Positions 1 to 6,022 of a stretch of DNA of 6,195 bases are shown here, in pieces; within the stretch, counting starts at the first letter, position 1, and each line of letters opens with the position of its first letter. The position numbers were made by a program, and so were the translations under genes. Under the pieces are notes generated by a model. That model was not told where the DNA came from. It did not search any database and saw only the letters and a program-made list of their open reading frames with translations. The DNA comes from Eubacteriales Family XIII. Incertae Sedis bacterium. GTDB lineage: Bacteria > Bacillota > Clostridia > Peptostreptococcales > Anaerovoracaceae. The stretch spans positions 1-6,195 of the forward strand of contig JAITKU010000236.1 of the NCBI GenBank assembly GCA_031278255.1, given 5' to 3'.

Positions 1-54
1 CTCGCGCTTCGCGCATACCGAAAAAAATCCTGCGCAATCTTTGTCTGTCTTTTT
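1..54. repeat. 54-bp direct repeat, copy 1 (may be cut by window edge)
   Basis: This stretch recurs at 125-178 with a single mismatch (T at 40, C at 164). Each copy starts with a GC-rich inverted repeat (GCGC-TTC-GCGC at 4-14), followed by ACCG, an A7 run, TCCTGCGCAAT and a pyrimidine-rich end with T5 or more. The copies are offset by 124 bp. Since this copy begins at base 1, the array may continue upstream. It is not coding in any convincing frame and lies downstream of the smpB stop on the minus strand. It could be a dispersed intergenic repeat or part of a transcribed non-coding element; the sequence alone does not decide. Confidence 0.85.
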
Positions 55-92
55 CCCGCTCTGCTTTGTCGCCGCTCTTTCGGTCCTCGCTT

Positions 93-109
93 ACGTGCGG
101 TTCGCACGT
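93..109. other. Perfect 7-bp hairpin between the direct repeats
   Basis: ACGTGCG at 93-99 pairs perfectly with CGCACGT at 103-109 across a GTT loop. The right arm also lies in the ten-base palindrome CGCACGTGCG (103-112), so alternative pairings exist. No T-run follows immediately on either strand, so it is not an obvious intrinsic terminator. It may be part of a folded non-coding element together with the flanking 54-bp repeats. Confidence 0.6.
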
Positions 110-124
110 GCGCTTCGGGCCTCT

Positions 125-178
125 CTCGCGCTTCGCGCATACCGAAAAAAATCCTGCGCAATCCTTGTCTGTCTTTTT
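125..178. repeat. 54-bp direct repeat, copy 2
   Basis: This is the second copy of the repeat at 1-54, identical at 53 of 54 positions. The match stops after the T-run, where copy 1 continues CCCGC and copy 2 continues TTGCC. The 70-bp segment between the copies (55-124) contains a perfect 7-bp hairpin, ACGTGCG-GTT-CGCACGT, at 93-109. TTTCGGT at 78-84 can also pair with ACCGAAA at 141-147. That would enclose the 93-109 hairpin and this copy's GCGC-TTC-GCGC hairpin (128-138) in a three-way-junction fold. The fold is inferred from complementarity only. Confidence 0.85.
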
Positions 179-226
179 TTGCCCCGCGTGGTTCTTATAT
201 ACCCCCGCGAGCGTCCTCCCAAACGC

Positions 227-691
227 TCAGCGCTTGAAGTTTTTTATGCTCTGCCGCATATGGCGGTCGGCGTCGCGGCGCGCCGCATCCGCGCGTTTGT
301 CGTAGAGTTTCTTGCCGCGGGCGACGGCGATCTCCATCTTGGCCAAGCCCTTTTCGTTGATGTAAACCGACAGCGGAACGATCGTCAGACCTTGCAGCGC
401 CGTGCTTCCGATCAGCTTGCGCAGTTCCTGTTTATGCAGGAGCAACTTGCGCGGCCGTAAGGAATCCACGTTGAAGCGGTTGCCCTGTTCGTAGGGGCTG
501 ATGTGCATGCCGTGGATGAACAACTCGCCGTGTTCGATCTTCGCATAACTCTCTTTCAAATTGACGCGTCCCGCGCGCAGCGATTTGATCTCCGTACCCG
601 TCAGCACGATACCGGCCTCGTAATTCTCCTCTATGAAATAGTCGTGCCGCGCTTTCTTGTTGTTCGCGACGAGCTTTCTCTGCTTCTTCAT
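227..691 (-). CDS. smpB: SsrA-binding protein SmpB
   Basis: SmpB is the cytoplasmic RNA-binding partner of tmRNA in trans-translation. It binds the tRNA-like part of SsrA and delivers it to stalled ribosomes, so that they are rescued and the unfinished peptide is tagged for degradation. The 154-residue protein has the family's usual length and conserved blocks: NNKKARHDYFIEE near the start, GIVLTGTEIKSLR at about 28-40, ISPYEQGN at about 64-71, DSLRPRKLLLH, and ARGKKLYDKR near 124-133. The basic C-terminal tail ending IKNFKR is typical and is expected to enter the decoding centre. The ATG overlaps the last base of the lepB stop (TAATG), which suggests translational coupling. In many bacteria ssrA lies close to smpB, but I see no tmRNA in the 226 bases downstream. 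The identification is secure. Confidence 0.97.
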   Translation of the reverse strand: MKKQRKLVANNKKARHDYFIEENYEAGIVLTGTEIKSLRAGRVNLKESYAKIEHGELFIHGMHISPYEQGNRFNVDSLRPRKLLLHKQELRKLIGSTALQGLTIVPLSVYINEKGLAKMEIAVARGKKLYDKRADAARRDADRHMRQSIKNFKR

Positions 692-1203
692 TAGTTGAGG
701 GGGCCGAAGCGGTTGAACGGGAACACCCGAAACACCGCCATCCCGATGATCGTATCCGTGGAGATCAGCCCCACGCGATCGCTGCGGCTGTCCAGACTGC
801 TCTGCCTGTTGTCGCCCATCACGAACACTTTGCCCGCGGGAACGGTTATCTCTTCAACGTAGCCGCTCGTGAAAGGCTCCTTTATGTACGATTCCGTAAG
901 GGCTTCGCCGTTCAGCAGGACAACGCCGTCCGCTATGGATATCGTATCCCCCGGAAGCGCGATGACGCGTTTGATCAAAAGCTTGTCCGCGCCGTTTTCC
1001 GTTTCGATGTTCGAGCGGAACACGACGATCTGCCCGCGTTTTATGTCCGCAAAGGTATATTGCTGCTTGCTCAAAAAGATATAGTTATTCTCATAGAGCG
1101 TCGGCTCCATGGAATGTTCTTTCACGATAGTCGGCTTGATGAACTGCATTACCAAAACCGCAACGGCGACAGCGATGATGATGTCCCGAATCCACTCCTT
1201 CAT
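691..1203 (-). CDS. lepB: Signal peptidase I
   Basis: This is a membrane serine protease (family S26) that removes signal peptides from exported proteins on the outer face of the membrane. From the chosen start the protein has 170 residues, the short single-anchor form usual in Gram-positives. A hydrophobic segment lies at about 8-22. The catalytic serine is Ser31 in EHSMEPT, and the general-base lysine is Lys78 in IKRVIALPGD. The GDNRQSSLDSRSDRVG block begins at about 130. The reading frame is open back to a TTG at 1263 that overlaps the upstream stop, but those 20 extra residues (rich in G, R and C) look unlike the family and no ribosome binding site precedes them. The ATG at 1203, giving MKEWIRDII, fits the family start, although its own ribosome binding site is weak. 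It is the middle gene of the rluA-like, lepB, smpB operon. Confidence 0.95.
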   Translation of the reverse strand: MKEWIRDIIIAVAVAVLVMQFIKPTIVKEHSMEPTLYENNYIFLSKQQYTFADIKRGQIVVFRSNIETENGADKLLIKRVIALPGDTISIADGVVLLNGEALTESYIKEPFTSGYVEEITVPAGKVFVMGDNRQSSLDSRSDRVGLISTDTIIGMAVFRVFPFNRFGPLN

Positions 1204-1259
1204 AACTGTTGTGTTTCCCGCGCAACGCGGCGAGGCGCCGCCACGAAAAACCGATCCTT

Positions 1260-2273
1260 TCAAGAAATTTTGTTTGAGACCTTTTCGATACCGGAGTCGA
1301 AGAGTTCCGACTTGATTCTTTCCAGTTGTTGCGGCAAGGGCGCAAGGGCGGAGAGACCTTCGAGATGGGCAAGTTCGCCCTCGCCCTTTTCAAAAACGAT
1401 CCTATGGGCGTGAAGAAACTGCGTCGTCAATCCGTATTTTTTCTCGATCGTGAGGTTTGCGCGGGGATTTCCGTACTTCGGATCCCCGATCACGGGATGG
1501 CCGGCCTGTGCGAGATGCGCGCGAATCTGGTGGGTCCTGCCCGTGATCAGTTCCACCTCCATCAGCGTAAAGCCCTTTGAAACGGCAAGGGGCCTCGCGG
1601 TCGTTTCCATCAGCCTTCCGCCGGTTCCGCAGGCCGTTTCGCGCGGGGCGACAACCCGCACCGTATTGCGCCGCGCGTCTTTCTTCATCAAATCCCGCAG
1701 GATCAAATCGCCCTCCGCCTCGCCGCAAACGATCGTCAGATAATACTTGCTTATATATCCTCGCTCGCGAATCATCCGGTTCAAAATCTGCAAAGCGCCG
1801 AAAGTTTTCCCGAAGATCACGAGTCCCGTCGTGTTCCTGTCGAGCCGGTTCACGGGCGCGGGCGCAAAGGTTCTCTCCCCGCCGGGGTCGTAGGCGCCGC
1901 GTTCCGCCAGATACGTCGCGACTTGGTTTGCCAGCGTATTCTTCTTTTCCGTTCTGTCGCCGTGGGTCAAAAGACCAAAGGGCTTGTCCACGATCAACAC
2001 GCGTTCGTCCTCGTAGGCGATTCGGAACTGCCGCTTGCCTTTCGATTCCGGCTTTCGCGCGCGAAAAGCATCCGCCGCCTCGTCGGAAACGGAGATCGTC
2101 ACGCAATCGCCCTCGGCGAGCAGGGTATCGATACCCGCGCGCCGGCCGTTCAGCTTCACATCCTTGCGGATCAGCTTGTAGATATGGCTCAAGGGCGCGT
2201 TCCGCAGGTATTTTTTCAGAAAACGATCCAGTCGTTGCTTCTCTTCATTTTTTGTTATCGTCAGCTGTATCAT
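1260..2273 (-). CDS. RluA-family pseudouridine synthase (RluC/RluD-like)
   Basis: This enzyme converts specific uridines of structured RNA, most likely 23S rRNA, to pseudouridine. The 337-residue protein has an N-terminal S4-like RNA-binding domain (about 1-60, with RLDRFLKKYL and VKLNGRRA) and a catalytic domain from about 85. The catalytic motif is VNRLDRNTTGL at 141-151, with Asp145 as the expected nucleophile; it corresponds to the classical HRLDxxTSGL, with N for H and T for S, a variant I associate with Firmicutes members. LITGRTHQIRAHLAQAGHPVIGDPKYGN, in the C-terminal third, is the second conserved block. The target uridines cannot be read from sequence, so no gene symbol is given. 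It is the first gene of the minus-strand operon. Downstream, lepB begins 56 bases after its stop if the 1203 start is right. The ribosome binding site is a loose GAGG/GGCGG stretch. Confidence 0.94.
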   Translation of the reverse strand: MIQLTITKNEEKQRLDRFLKKYLRNAPLSHIYKLIRKDVKLNGRRAGIDTLLAEGDCVTISVSDEAADAFRARKPESKGKRQFRIAYEDERVLIVDKPFGLLTHGDRTEKKNTLANQVATYLAERGAYDPGGERTFAPAPVNRLDRNTTGLVIFGKTFGALQILNRMIRERGYISKYYLTIVCGEAEGDLILRDLMKKDARRNTVRVVAPRETACGTGGRLMETTARPLAVSKGFTLMEVELITGRTHQIRAHLAQAGHPVIGDPKYGNPRANLTIEKKYGLTTQFLHAHRIVFEKGEGELAHLEGLSALAPLPQQLERIKSELFDSGIEKVSNKIS

Positions 2274-2367
2274 GTATCCGCCGCCTCATCCGCGGGCCGC
2301 CGGGTCCCTAACGCCCCTCGCCGAATCGCGGCAAAAAACAAAGAAAAAACCACGCGCAACCTTTATC

Positions 2368-2397
2368 ATTATACATCATTGCGGCGCGCAAATACAA
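2368..2397 (-). promoter_or_regulatory. Sigma-70-type promoter for the rluA-like/lepB/smpB operon
   Basis: On the minus strand a perfect TATAAT (plus-strand 2368-2373) lies 18 bases downstream of TTGTAT (plus-strand 2392-2397), a partial -35 match. Transcription would start near 2361, leaving a leader of roughly 88 bases before the ATG at 2273. The surrounding sequence is AT-rich against a GC-rich background. The call rests on consensus match and position only. Confidence 0.6.
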
Positions 2398-2435
2398 CAT
2401 GTAATTATTTTTTAACACAATTTCGCGGTTTTCAT

Positions 2436-2464
2436 TTGTACCCGTCCGCAAAATATGTTACAGT
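2436..2464 (+). promoter_or_regulatory. Candidate extended -10 promoter for the plus-strand genes
   Basis: TTGTAC at 2436-2441 and TACAGT at 2459-2464 are separated by 17 bases, and a TG lies one base before the -10 (2456-2457), as in extended -10 promoters. The -35 is poor and the -10 matches at four of six positions. It lies about 80 bases before the ATG at 2547 and would be divergent from the minus-strand promoter at 2368-2397. Confidence 0.4.
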
Positions 2465-2504
2465 AATAGTGATCCGCGCTTTGCGTTGCAACGCGCGTTA
2501 CAGT
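2457..2504 (+). repeat. Paired GTTACAGT direct repeats flanking palindromes
   Basis: GTTACAGT occurs at 2457-2464 and again at 2497-2504, 40 bases apart, about four helical turns. The first copy covers the candidate -10. Between them is a perfect palindrome, GCGTTGCAACGC (2483-2494), and overlapping the second copy is AACGCGCGTT. The arrangement could be an operator for a regulator of the downstream genes, but an eight-base repeat can also arise by chance. Confidence 0.35.
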
Positions 2505-2546
2505 CTCGGCGCGTCCTTTCGGCCGGGGCGACGGACGGGGGTTTTC

Positions 2547-3095
2547 ATGCAAAAGATCAAGGATATACTTTACGATACAAACGATTTGATCGTGGCGCTG
2601 TTCATCATAGGCATCGCGGCCCTTTTGATCTGGGATCGGATAGGCGTTATTTTGGATTATCCGAGCGCAAACGCGAGCGGTGCGGTATACGAAGAAATCG
2701 GACTCGTGGGCGAGGAGGAAGCGGAAGCCCCGGCCGGCGCGGACGCGGACGCAAACGGTGACGGCGCGGATGCAACCGATGACGGCGCGGACGCGGACGC
2801 AATCGCAAACGCGGGCGGCGCGGACTTCGACGCGGAAACGAACGACGCGGCGGCCGGCGAAACACCCGAGCCGCCCGCAGACGAGCCCGTCAAGCATTCC
2901 CTGTACATCGCCTACGGAGAGACCGCCGCGCAGATCGCACAAAAGCTGCTCGACGCGGGTTTGATCGAGAGCAACAACGAATTTTACGACGCGCTGTTCG
3001 CGGCCGATGCGGCAACCAGATTGCAGGCCGGCAGCTTCATCATCGCGGAGGGCGCCACGCTCACGGAGATCGTCGATATATTAACGGGCCGATAA
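2547..3095 (+). CDS. Membrane-anchored protein with MltG/YceG LysM-like domain
   Basis: The 182-residue product has a short charged N-terminus and one hydrophobic segment (about 13-36, LIVALFIIGIAALLIW). A low-complexity linker rich in Ala, Asp, Glu and Gly follows (about 43-114), then a compact C-terminal domain (about 117-182). That domain reads like the LysM-like N-terminal part of endolytic transglycosylase MltG (YceG): HSLYIAYGETAAQIAQKLL, then GLIES, LQAGSFII and TLTEIVDIL. The catalytic domain of full MltG (usually over 300 residues in all) is absent, so transglycosylase activity is not expected. A cell-envelope role outside the membrane is inferred. The start is ATG 2547 after a GGGGG stretch five bases upstream. 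An open frame continues upstream to 1923, but it runs antisense to the RluA-family gene and through the promoter gap, so it was not used. Confidence 0.8.
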   Translation: MQKIKDILYDTNDLIVALFIIGIAALLIWDRIGVILDYPSANASGAVYEEIGLVGEEEAEAPAGADADANGDGADATDDGADADAIANAGGADFDAETNDAAAGETPEPPADEPVKHSLYIAYGETAAQIAQKLLDAGLIESNNEFYDALFAADAATRLQAGSFIIAEGATLTEIVDILTGR

Positions 3096-3124
3096 AATCG
3101 CCCGAAACGGAGGTCCAATCAAAA

Positions 3125-3150
3125 CCGCGCAAACGAACGTCGTTTCGCGG
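3125..3150 (+). other. Intergenic hairpin before fba
   Basis: CCGCG (3125-3129) plus AAACGA (3131-3136) pair with TCGTTT (3140-3145) plus CGCGG (3146-3150), with one bulged C (3130) and an ACG loop. That gives 11 base pairs. No T-run follows, so this is not an ordinary terminator. It ends nine bases before the aldolase ribosome binding site and could act as an mRNA stability or processing element that sets fba expression apart from the upstream gene. Confidence 0.45.
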
Positions 3151-3158
3151 CAATATCG

Positions 3159-3166
3159 TAAGGAGG
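3159..3166 (+). promoter_or_regulatory. Strong ribosome binding site of fba
   Basis: TAAGGAGG ends eight bases before the ATG at 3175. It is the closest match to the anti-Shine-Dalgarno consensus in the window, and it fixes the aldolase start. Strong initiation fits a highly expressed glycolytic enzyme. Confidence 0.85.
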
Positions 3167-3174
3167 ACAAGGCC

Positions 3175-4103
3175 ATGCCAATCATCACAACCACCGACAT
3201 GTTCAAGAAAGCCTATGCGGACGGTTACGCCGTCGGCGCGTTCAACGTGAACAATATGGAGATCGTACAGGGGATCACGGAAGCGGCCAAGGAGGAAAAC
3301 GCACCCCTGATCCTGCAGGTCTCGGCCGGCGCGCGAAAATACGCGAAGCACGCCTATCTGATCAAATTGGTCGAGGCGGCCAGGAGGACACGGGGCTTTC
3401 GATCGCGTTGCATCTGGACCACGGCGCGGACTTCGACATCTGCAAATCCTGTATCGACGGCGGCTTTTCCTCGGTGATGATCGACGGCTCCCACTTCCCG
3501 TTTGAGGAGAACATCGCCCTCACGAAGAAAGTCGTCGCCTATGCCCACGACAAGGGTTGCGTCGTGGAGGCCGAACTCGGGCAGCTCGCCGGCGTCGAGG
3601 ACGACGTGAATGTGGAGAGCCACGCCTACACGGACCCCGGCCAGGTGCAGGAATTCGTGGAAAGGACGCAGGTGGATTCGCTCGCCATCGCCATAGGGAC
3701 CTCGCACGGCGCTTACAAATTCAAGCCGGGCCAAAAGCCGCAGCTGCGCTTCGACATATTGGACGAGGTGGCAAAGCGACTTCCGGGCTTCCCCATCGTG
3801 TTGCACGGCGCCTCGTCGGTCATACCGGAATTCGTCGAAACCGTCAACAAGTACGGCGGCAGGATGCCGGACGCCATCGGCATCCCCGAGGATATGCTGC
3901 GGCAGGCCGCAAAGGGCGCCGTCTGCAAGATCAACATCGATTCGGACCTCCGCCTCGCCATGACGGCAAGCGTCCGCGAACATTTCGCGCTGCACCCCGC
4001 GGACTTCGATCCGCGCCAATACCTGTCGCCCGCGCGCGCCGCGATCAAGGATATGGTCAAGCGCAAGATCGTCAATGTACTCGGTTGCGGCGGCAAGGCT
4101 TAA
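3175..4103 (+). CDS. fba: Class II fructose-bisphosphate aldolase, frame interrupted near 3381
   Basis: Class II aldolase is a zinc-dependent cytoplasmic enzyme that interconverts fructose 1,6-bisphosphate with glyceraldehyde 3-phosphate and dihydroxyacetone phosphate in glycolysis and gluconeogenesis. The first 69 codons (MPIITTTDMFKKAY, GAFNVNNMEIVQGI) are in one frame, which then runs on to a stop at 3477 as unrelated sequence. From 3384 the protein continues in another frame as EDTGLSIALHLDHGADF to the stop at 4103. One added base near 3381-3383 would restore about 310 codons, the usual length. In restored numbering, Asp82/His83 (HLDHG) are the catalytic acid and a metal ligand, VEAELGQLAGVE is the second family signature (about 131-142), the remaining metal-binding histidines are expected in GTSHGAYKF (178) and LHGASSV (211), and INIDSD is at about 253-258. 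All expected motifs survive, so this is either a base-call or assembly error or a very recent mutation. Confidence 0.92.
3379..3390 (+). other. Frameshift point in fba
   Basis: Frame 0 reads GCC AGG AGG ACA here, while the conserved continuation reads GAG GAC ACG from 3384. Relatives as I know them read VEAA-x-EDTG, so exactly one codon (xAG) lacks one base. The site coincides with AGGAGG (3382-3387), a Shine-Dalgarno-like string and a pair of AGG arginine codons in frame 0. There is no X-XXY-YYZ slippery heptamer at the junction, so programmed -1 frameshifting is not supported by sequence. Confidence 0.8.
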
Positions 4104-4113
4104 TCGAACCGTC

Positions 4114-4785
4114 ATGCGCAAGGACAGAATCCTGATCTGCGAGGATGAGCGGGAGATCGTTTCCTTTTTGCGGGCGGAGTTGCTGCACGCGGGCTATGCG
4201 GTCGATACGGCCTATGACGGCGAAACGGCGCTGCGGCTGCTCGCAAAGCAGGACTGCGATCTTGTGTTGCTCGATTTGATGTTGCCGCAGAAAAGCGGAC
4301 TCGAGGTATTGCAGAGTGTCCGCGGCGACGGTCTGCGCATACCCGTTATTGTTATCACGGCACGCAAGGACAGCTTTGACAAGGTACTCCTGCTGAAGAG
4401 CGGCGCCGACGATTACGTGACGAAGCCTTTCGACACCTTGGAACTCTTGGCGCGCATAGAGCGCAACCTCGAACGCGGACGCCGCGCGGACGGGGAAACG
4501 TACGAACTGCGCGATCTGCGCGTCGATTACGCGGGCTTCACCGCCGCGATCGGCGGAAAAGCCCTGCCGCTCACCAAGACCGAATTTGAAATCCTGTTCT
4601 GCCTGATGAAAAATATGCGCAGGGTACTCGGCCGGGAGCAGATACTGGGGCGTATCTACGGGGATTTTCTCGGCAACTCCAATGTCGTGGATGTCAATGT
4701 GAAGAACATTCGCAGGAAGATCGCCGCGCTCACGTCCGATTCCTACATCGAAACCGTGCGCGGAAAGGGCTACGTCGCGCGATGA
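4114..4785 (+). CDS. OmpR/PhoB-family response regulator
   Basis: This is a cytoplasmic DNA-binding regulator controlled by phosphorylation, presumably by the kinase encoded next. The 223-residue protein has a receiver domain (about 4-118) with the acidic pocket ICEDE (Asp11), the phosphoacceptor Asp54 in LVLLDLMLP, Thr82 in VITAR and Lys104 in YVTKPF. A winged-helix DNA-binding domain covers about 128-222, with LTKTEFEIL, VVDVNVKNIRRKI (recognition helix region) and the wing ETVRGKGYVAR. The frame is open back to an ATG at 4075, but that would add 13 residues overlapping fba; MRKDRILICEDE from 4114 matches the family start. Its ribosome binding site is weak. It starts ten bases after the fba stop and its stop overlaps the kinase start, so it is probably co-transcribed with both. 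Target genes are unknown. Confidence 0.94.
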   Translation: MRKDRILICEDEREIVSFLRAELLHAGYAVDTAYDGETALRLLAKQDCDLVLLDLMLPQKSGLEVLQSVRGDGLRIPVIVITARKDSFDKVLLLKSGADDYVTKPFDTLELLARIERNLERGRRADGETYELRDLRVDYAGFTAAIGGKALPLTKTEFEILFCLMKNMRRVLGREQILGRIYGDFLGNSNVVDVNVKNIRRKIAALTSDSYIETVRGKGYVAR

Positions 4786-5900
4786 AGCGGAAAGCGTTCA
4801 AGATCAAAACCGCGACGCGGCTGGCGCTCATCTTCGCGGCGATCATGTCCGTCACCGCCGTCGCTTTGTACATCCTGTTCGTTCACTTCTTCTCAAATCG
4901 GCTTTTGGCCCCGGAACCCGCCTCTGCGGGCGAATTCGCGGGCATCGATGTTCGCGCGTGGGAAATCGCCGTCTCGTCGGCGCGCGCGCTGATCCCCGTG
5001 CTGGTCGCCGTGATTCTCGGTTCTTTTCTGATTTGCTCCCTCATCATAGACAGGGCGCTGAACCCCCTGCGCGAAATGACGGAAAAGCTGCGCTCCGTAG
5101 CGGGCCGCAACTACAAGACGCGAATCTTCATCGATTCCTCGGAGGAAGAACTGCGCGAATACGCGATCGCTTTCAACGATATGGCCTCCAAGGTGGGCGA
5201 CCATATAGAAAGGCAGAAGCGTTTCATCTCGGATGCCTCCCATGAACTCGTCACGCCCGTGGCCGTGATCGCGGGGCATTCGGATATGTTGCTGCGCTGG
5301 GGGAAGGACGACGCGGAACTGCTCGCAAGCAGCCTTGCGACGGTAAGGCACGAGGCTTTTGCCATGAACGAGCTGATCGAAAACCTGCTCTTCTTCGCGC
5401 GAACGGACAGCGGCAGGCAGCAGTATCGTATGCAGCGGATCGACGCGGCGGCGTTCGCGGAGGAATGCCTGGCGGAACAGCGCCTGCTGCATCCCGATTT
5501 TCACATCGCGCTCGACGCGGACGCCGGCGCGCGGATCGCCCTGCGGGCCGACGCCGACGCGCTCAGGCGGGTTTTTCGCATCCTTCTCGACAACGCGGTG
5601 AAATACAGCCCGGATACAAAGGAGATCCGCGTGTCCCTCGACGCGGACCGGGAAACGGCGCGCATTCGCGTGTCGGACAAGGGCGTGGGGATGGAACGCG
5701 CGCACCTCGAAAGGATATTCGACCGCTTCTATCGCGCGGACGATTCCCGCACGCGGGAGAGCGGCGGCAGCGGCCTCGGACTCGCGATCGCCAAGGAGAT
5801 CGTCGGCGCGCACGGCGGAGAGATCGAGGCCGACGGCGCGCCGGGCGCGGGCACGACCGTCACGATACGCCTGCCGGCCCCGGGCGGCGCGCAAAAATAA
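4782..5900 (+). CDS. Sensor histidine kinase (HAMP-HisKA-HATPase)
   Basis: This is a membrane sensor that autophosphorylates and passes the phosphate to the response regulator just upstream; their ATGA overlap shows tight coupling. The 372-residue protein has two membrane segments (about 13-37 and 68-90) flanking a short extracytoplasmic loop of about 30 residues, then a HAMP linker (about 90-141). HisKA carries the phosphoacceptor His154 in SDASHELVTP, and HATPase_c follows. The ATP-site boxes are the N box LLDNAVKYSPD (Asn271), G1 DKGVGME (about 299-305), F FDRFYRAD (about 313-320) and G2 GGSGLGLAIAK (about 328-338). The common HELRTP motif has Val157 in place of Arg, while Glu155 and Thr158, needed for kinase and phosphatase chemistry, are kept. 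The small loop suggests sensing within or near the membrane; the signal is unknown. Confidence 0.95.
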   Translation: MKRKAFKIKTATRLALIFAAIMSVTAVALYILFVHFFSNRLLAPEPASAGEFAGIDVRAWEIAVSSARALIPVLVAVILGSFLICSLIIDRALNPLREMTEKLRSVAGRNYKTRIFIDSSEEELREYAIAFNDMASKVGDHIERQKRFISDASHELVTPVAVIAGHSDMLLRWGKDDAELLASSLATVRHEAFAMNELIENLLFFARTDSGRQQYRMQRIDAAAFAEECLAEQRLLHPDFHIALDADAGARIALRADADALRRVFRILLDNAVKYSPDTKEIRVSLDADRETARIRVSDKGVGMERAHLERIFDRFYRADDSRTRESGGSGLGLAIAKEIVGAHGGEIEADGAPGAGTTVTIRLPAPGGAQK

Positions 5901-5975
5901 CGTAAGAGTATAATTATTGTGGGCAAAGGGCGATGAAACCGGAAACATAATCGTTGCCGCTCATCCAAAGGAAAC

Positions 5976-5994
5976 CGCCGGGCGGAGTCCGGCG
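5976..5994. other. Short GC hairpin after the kinase gene
   Basis: CGCCGG at 5976-5981 pairs with CCGGCG at 5989-5994 across a seven-base loop. No T-run follows on the plus strand, so a terminator role for the kinase operon is not supported, though a weak one cannot be excluded. Confidence 0.35.
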
Positions 5995-6022
5995 CCCCCG
6001 ATCGATCACGGTCGGTCATCCG

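Noticed and set aside
1..178. CRISPR array
   Set aside because: There are only two copies of a 54-bp repeat with a 70-bp structured spacer and no cas genes; the geometry does not fit.
1..226. A tmRNA (ssrA) gene next to smpB
   Set aside because: No tmRNA-like 5' start, tag reading frame ending in Ala-Ala or 3' acceptor end was found in the 226 bases downstream of smpB.
41..460. Long plus-strand open frame at the left edge
   Set aside because: It runs through the repeats and antisense to smpB, with no family motif; it is a by-product of GC-rich sequence.
1204..1263. Longer lepB starting at TTG 1263 with a TTGA overlap to the upstream stop
   Set aside because: The added 20 residues are unlike signal peptidase I N-termini and no ribosome binding site precedes the TTG; ATG 1203 fits the family.
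2412..2942. Minus-strand frames opposite the acidic linker, rich in Arg, Pro or Ser
   Set aside because: They are the complement of the Ala/Asp-rich repeat and show composition bias only; the plus strand has a membrane segment, a recognisable domain and a start.
3118..3174. N-terminally extended aldolase from an ATC at 3118, in frame and after a GGAGG
   Set aside because: ATC is an extremely rare start, while ATG 3175 has a better ribosome binding site and matches the family N-terminus.
3408..4103. Separate downstream aldolase gene starting at TTG 3408
   Set aside because: The AGGAGG at 3382-3387 is 20 bases away, too far for initiation, and such a protein would lack the N-terminal barrel strands. 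A frame break in one gene explains both parts better.
4893..5948. Long minus-strand frame of 351 codons opposite the histidine kinase
   Set aside because: The kinase carries all conserved boxes on the plus strand; the antisense product is Arg/His-rich without motifs.
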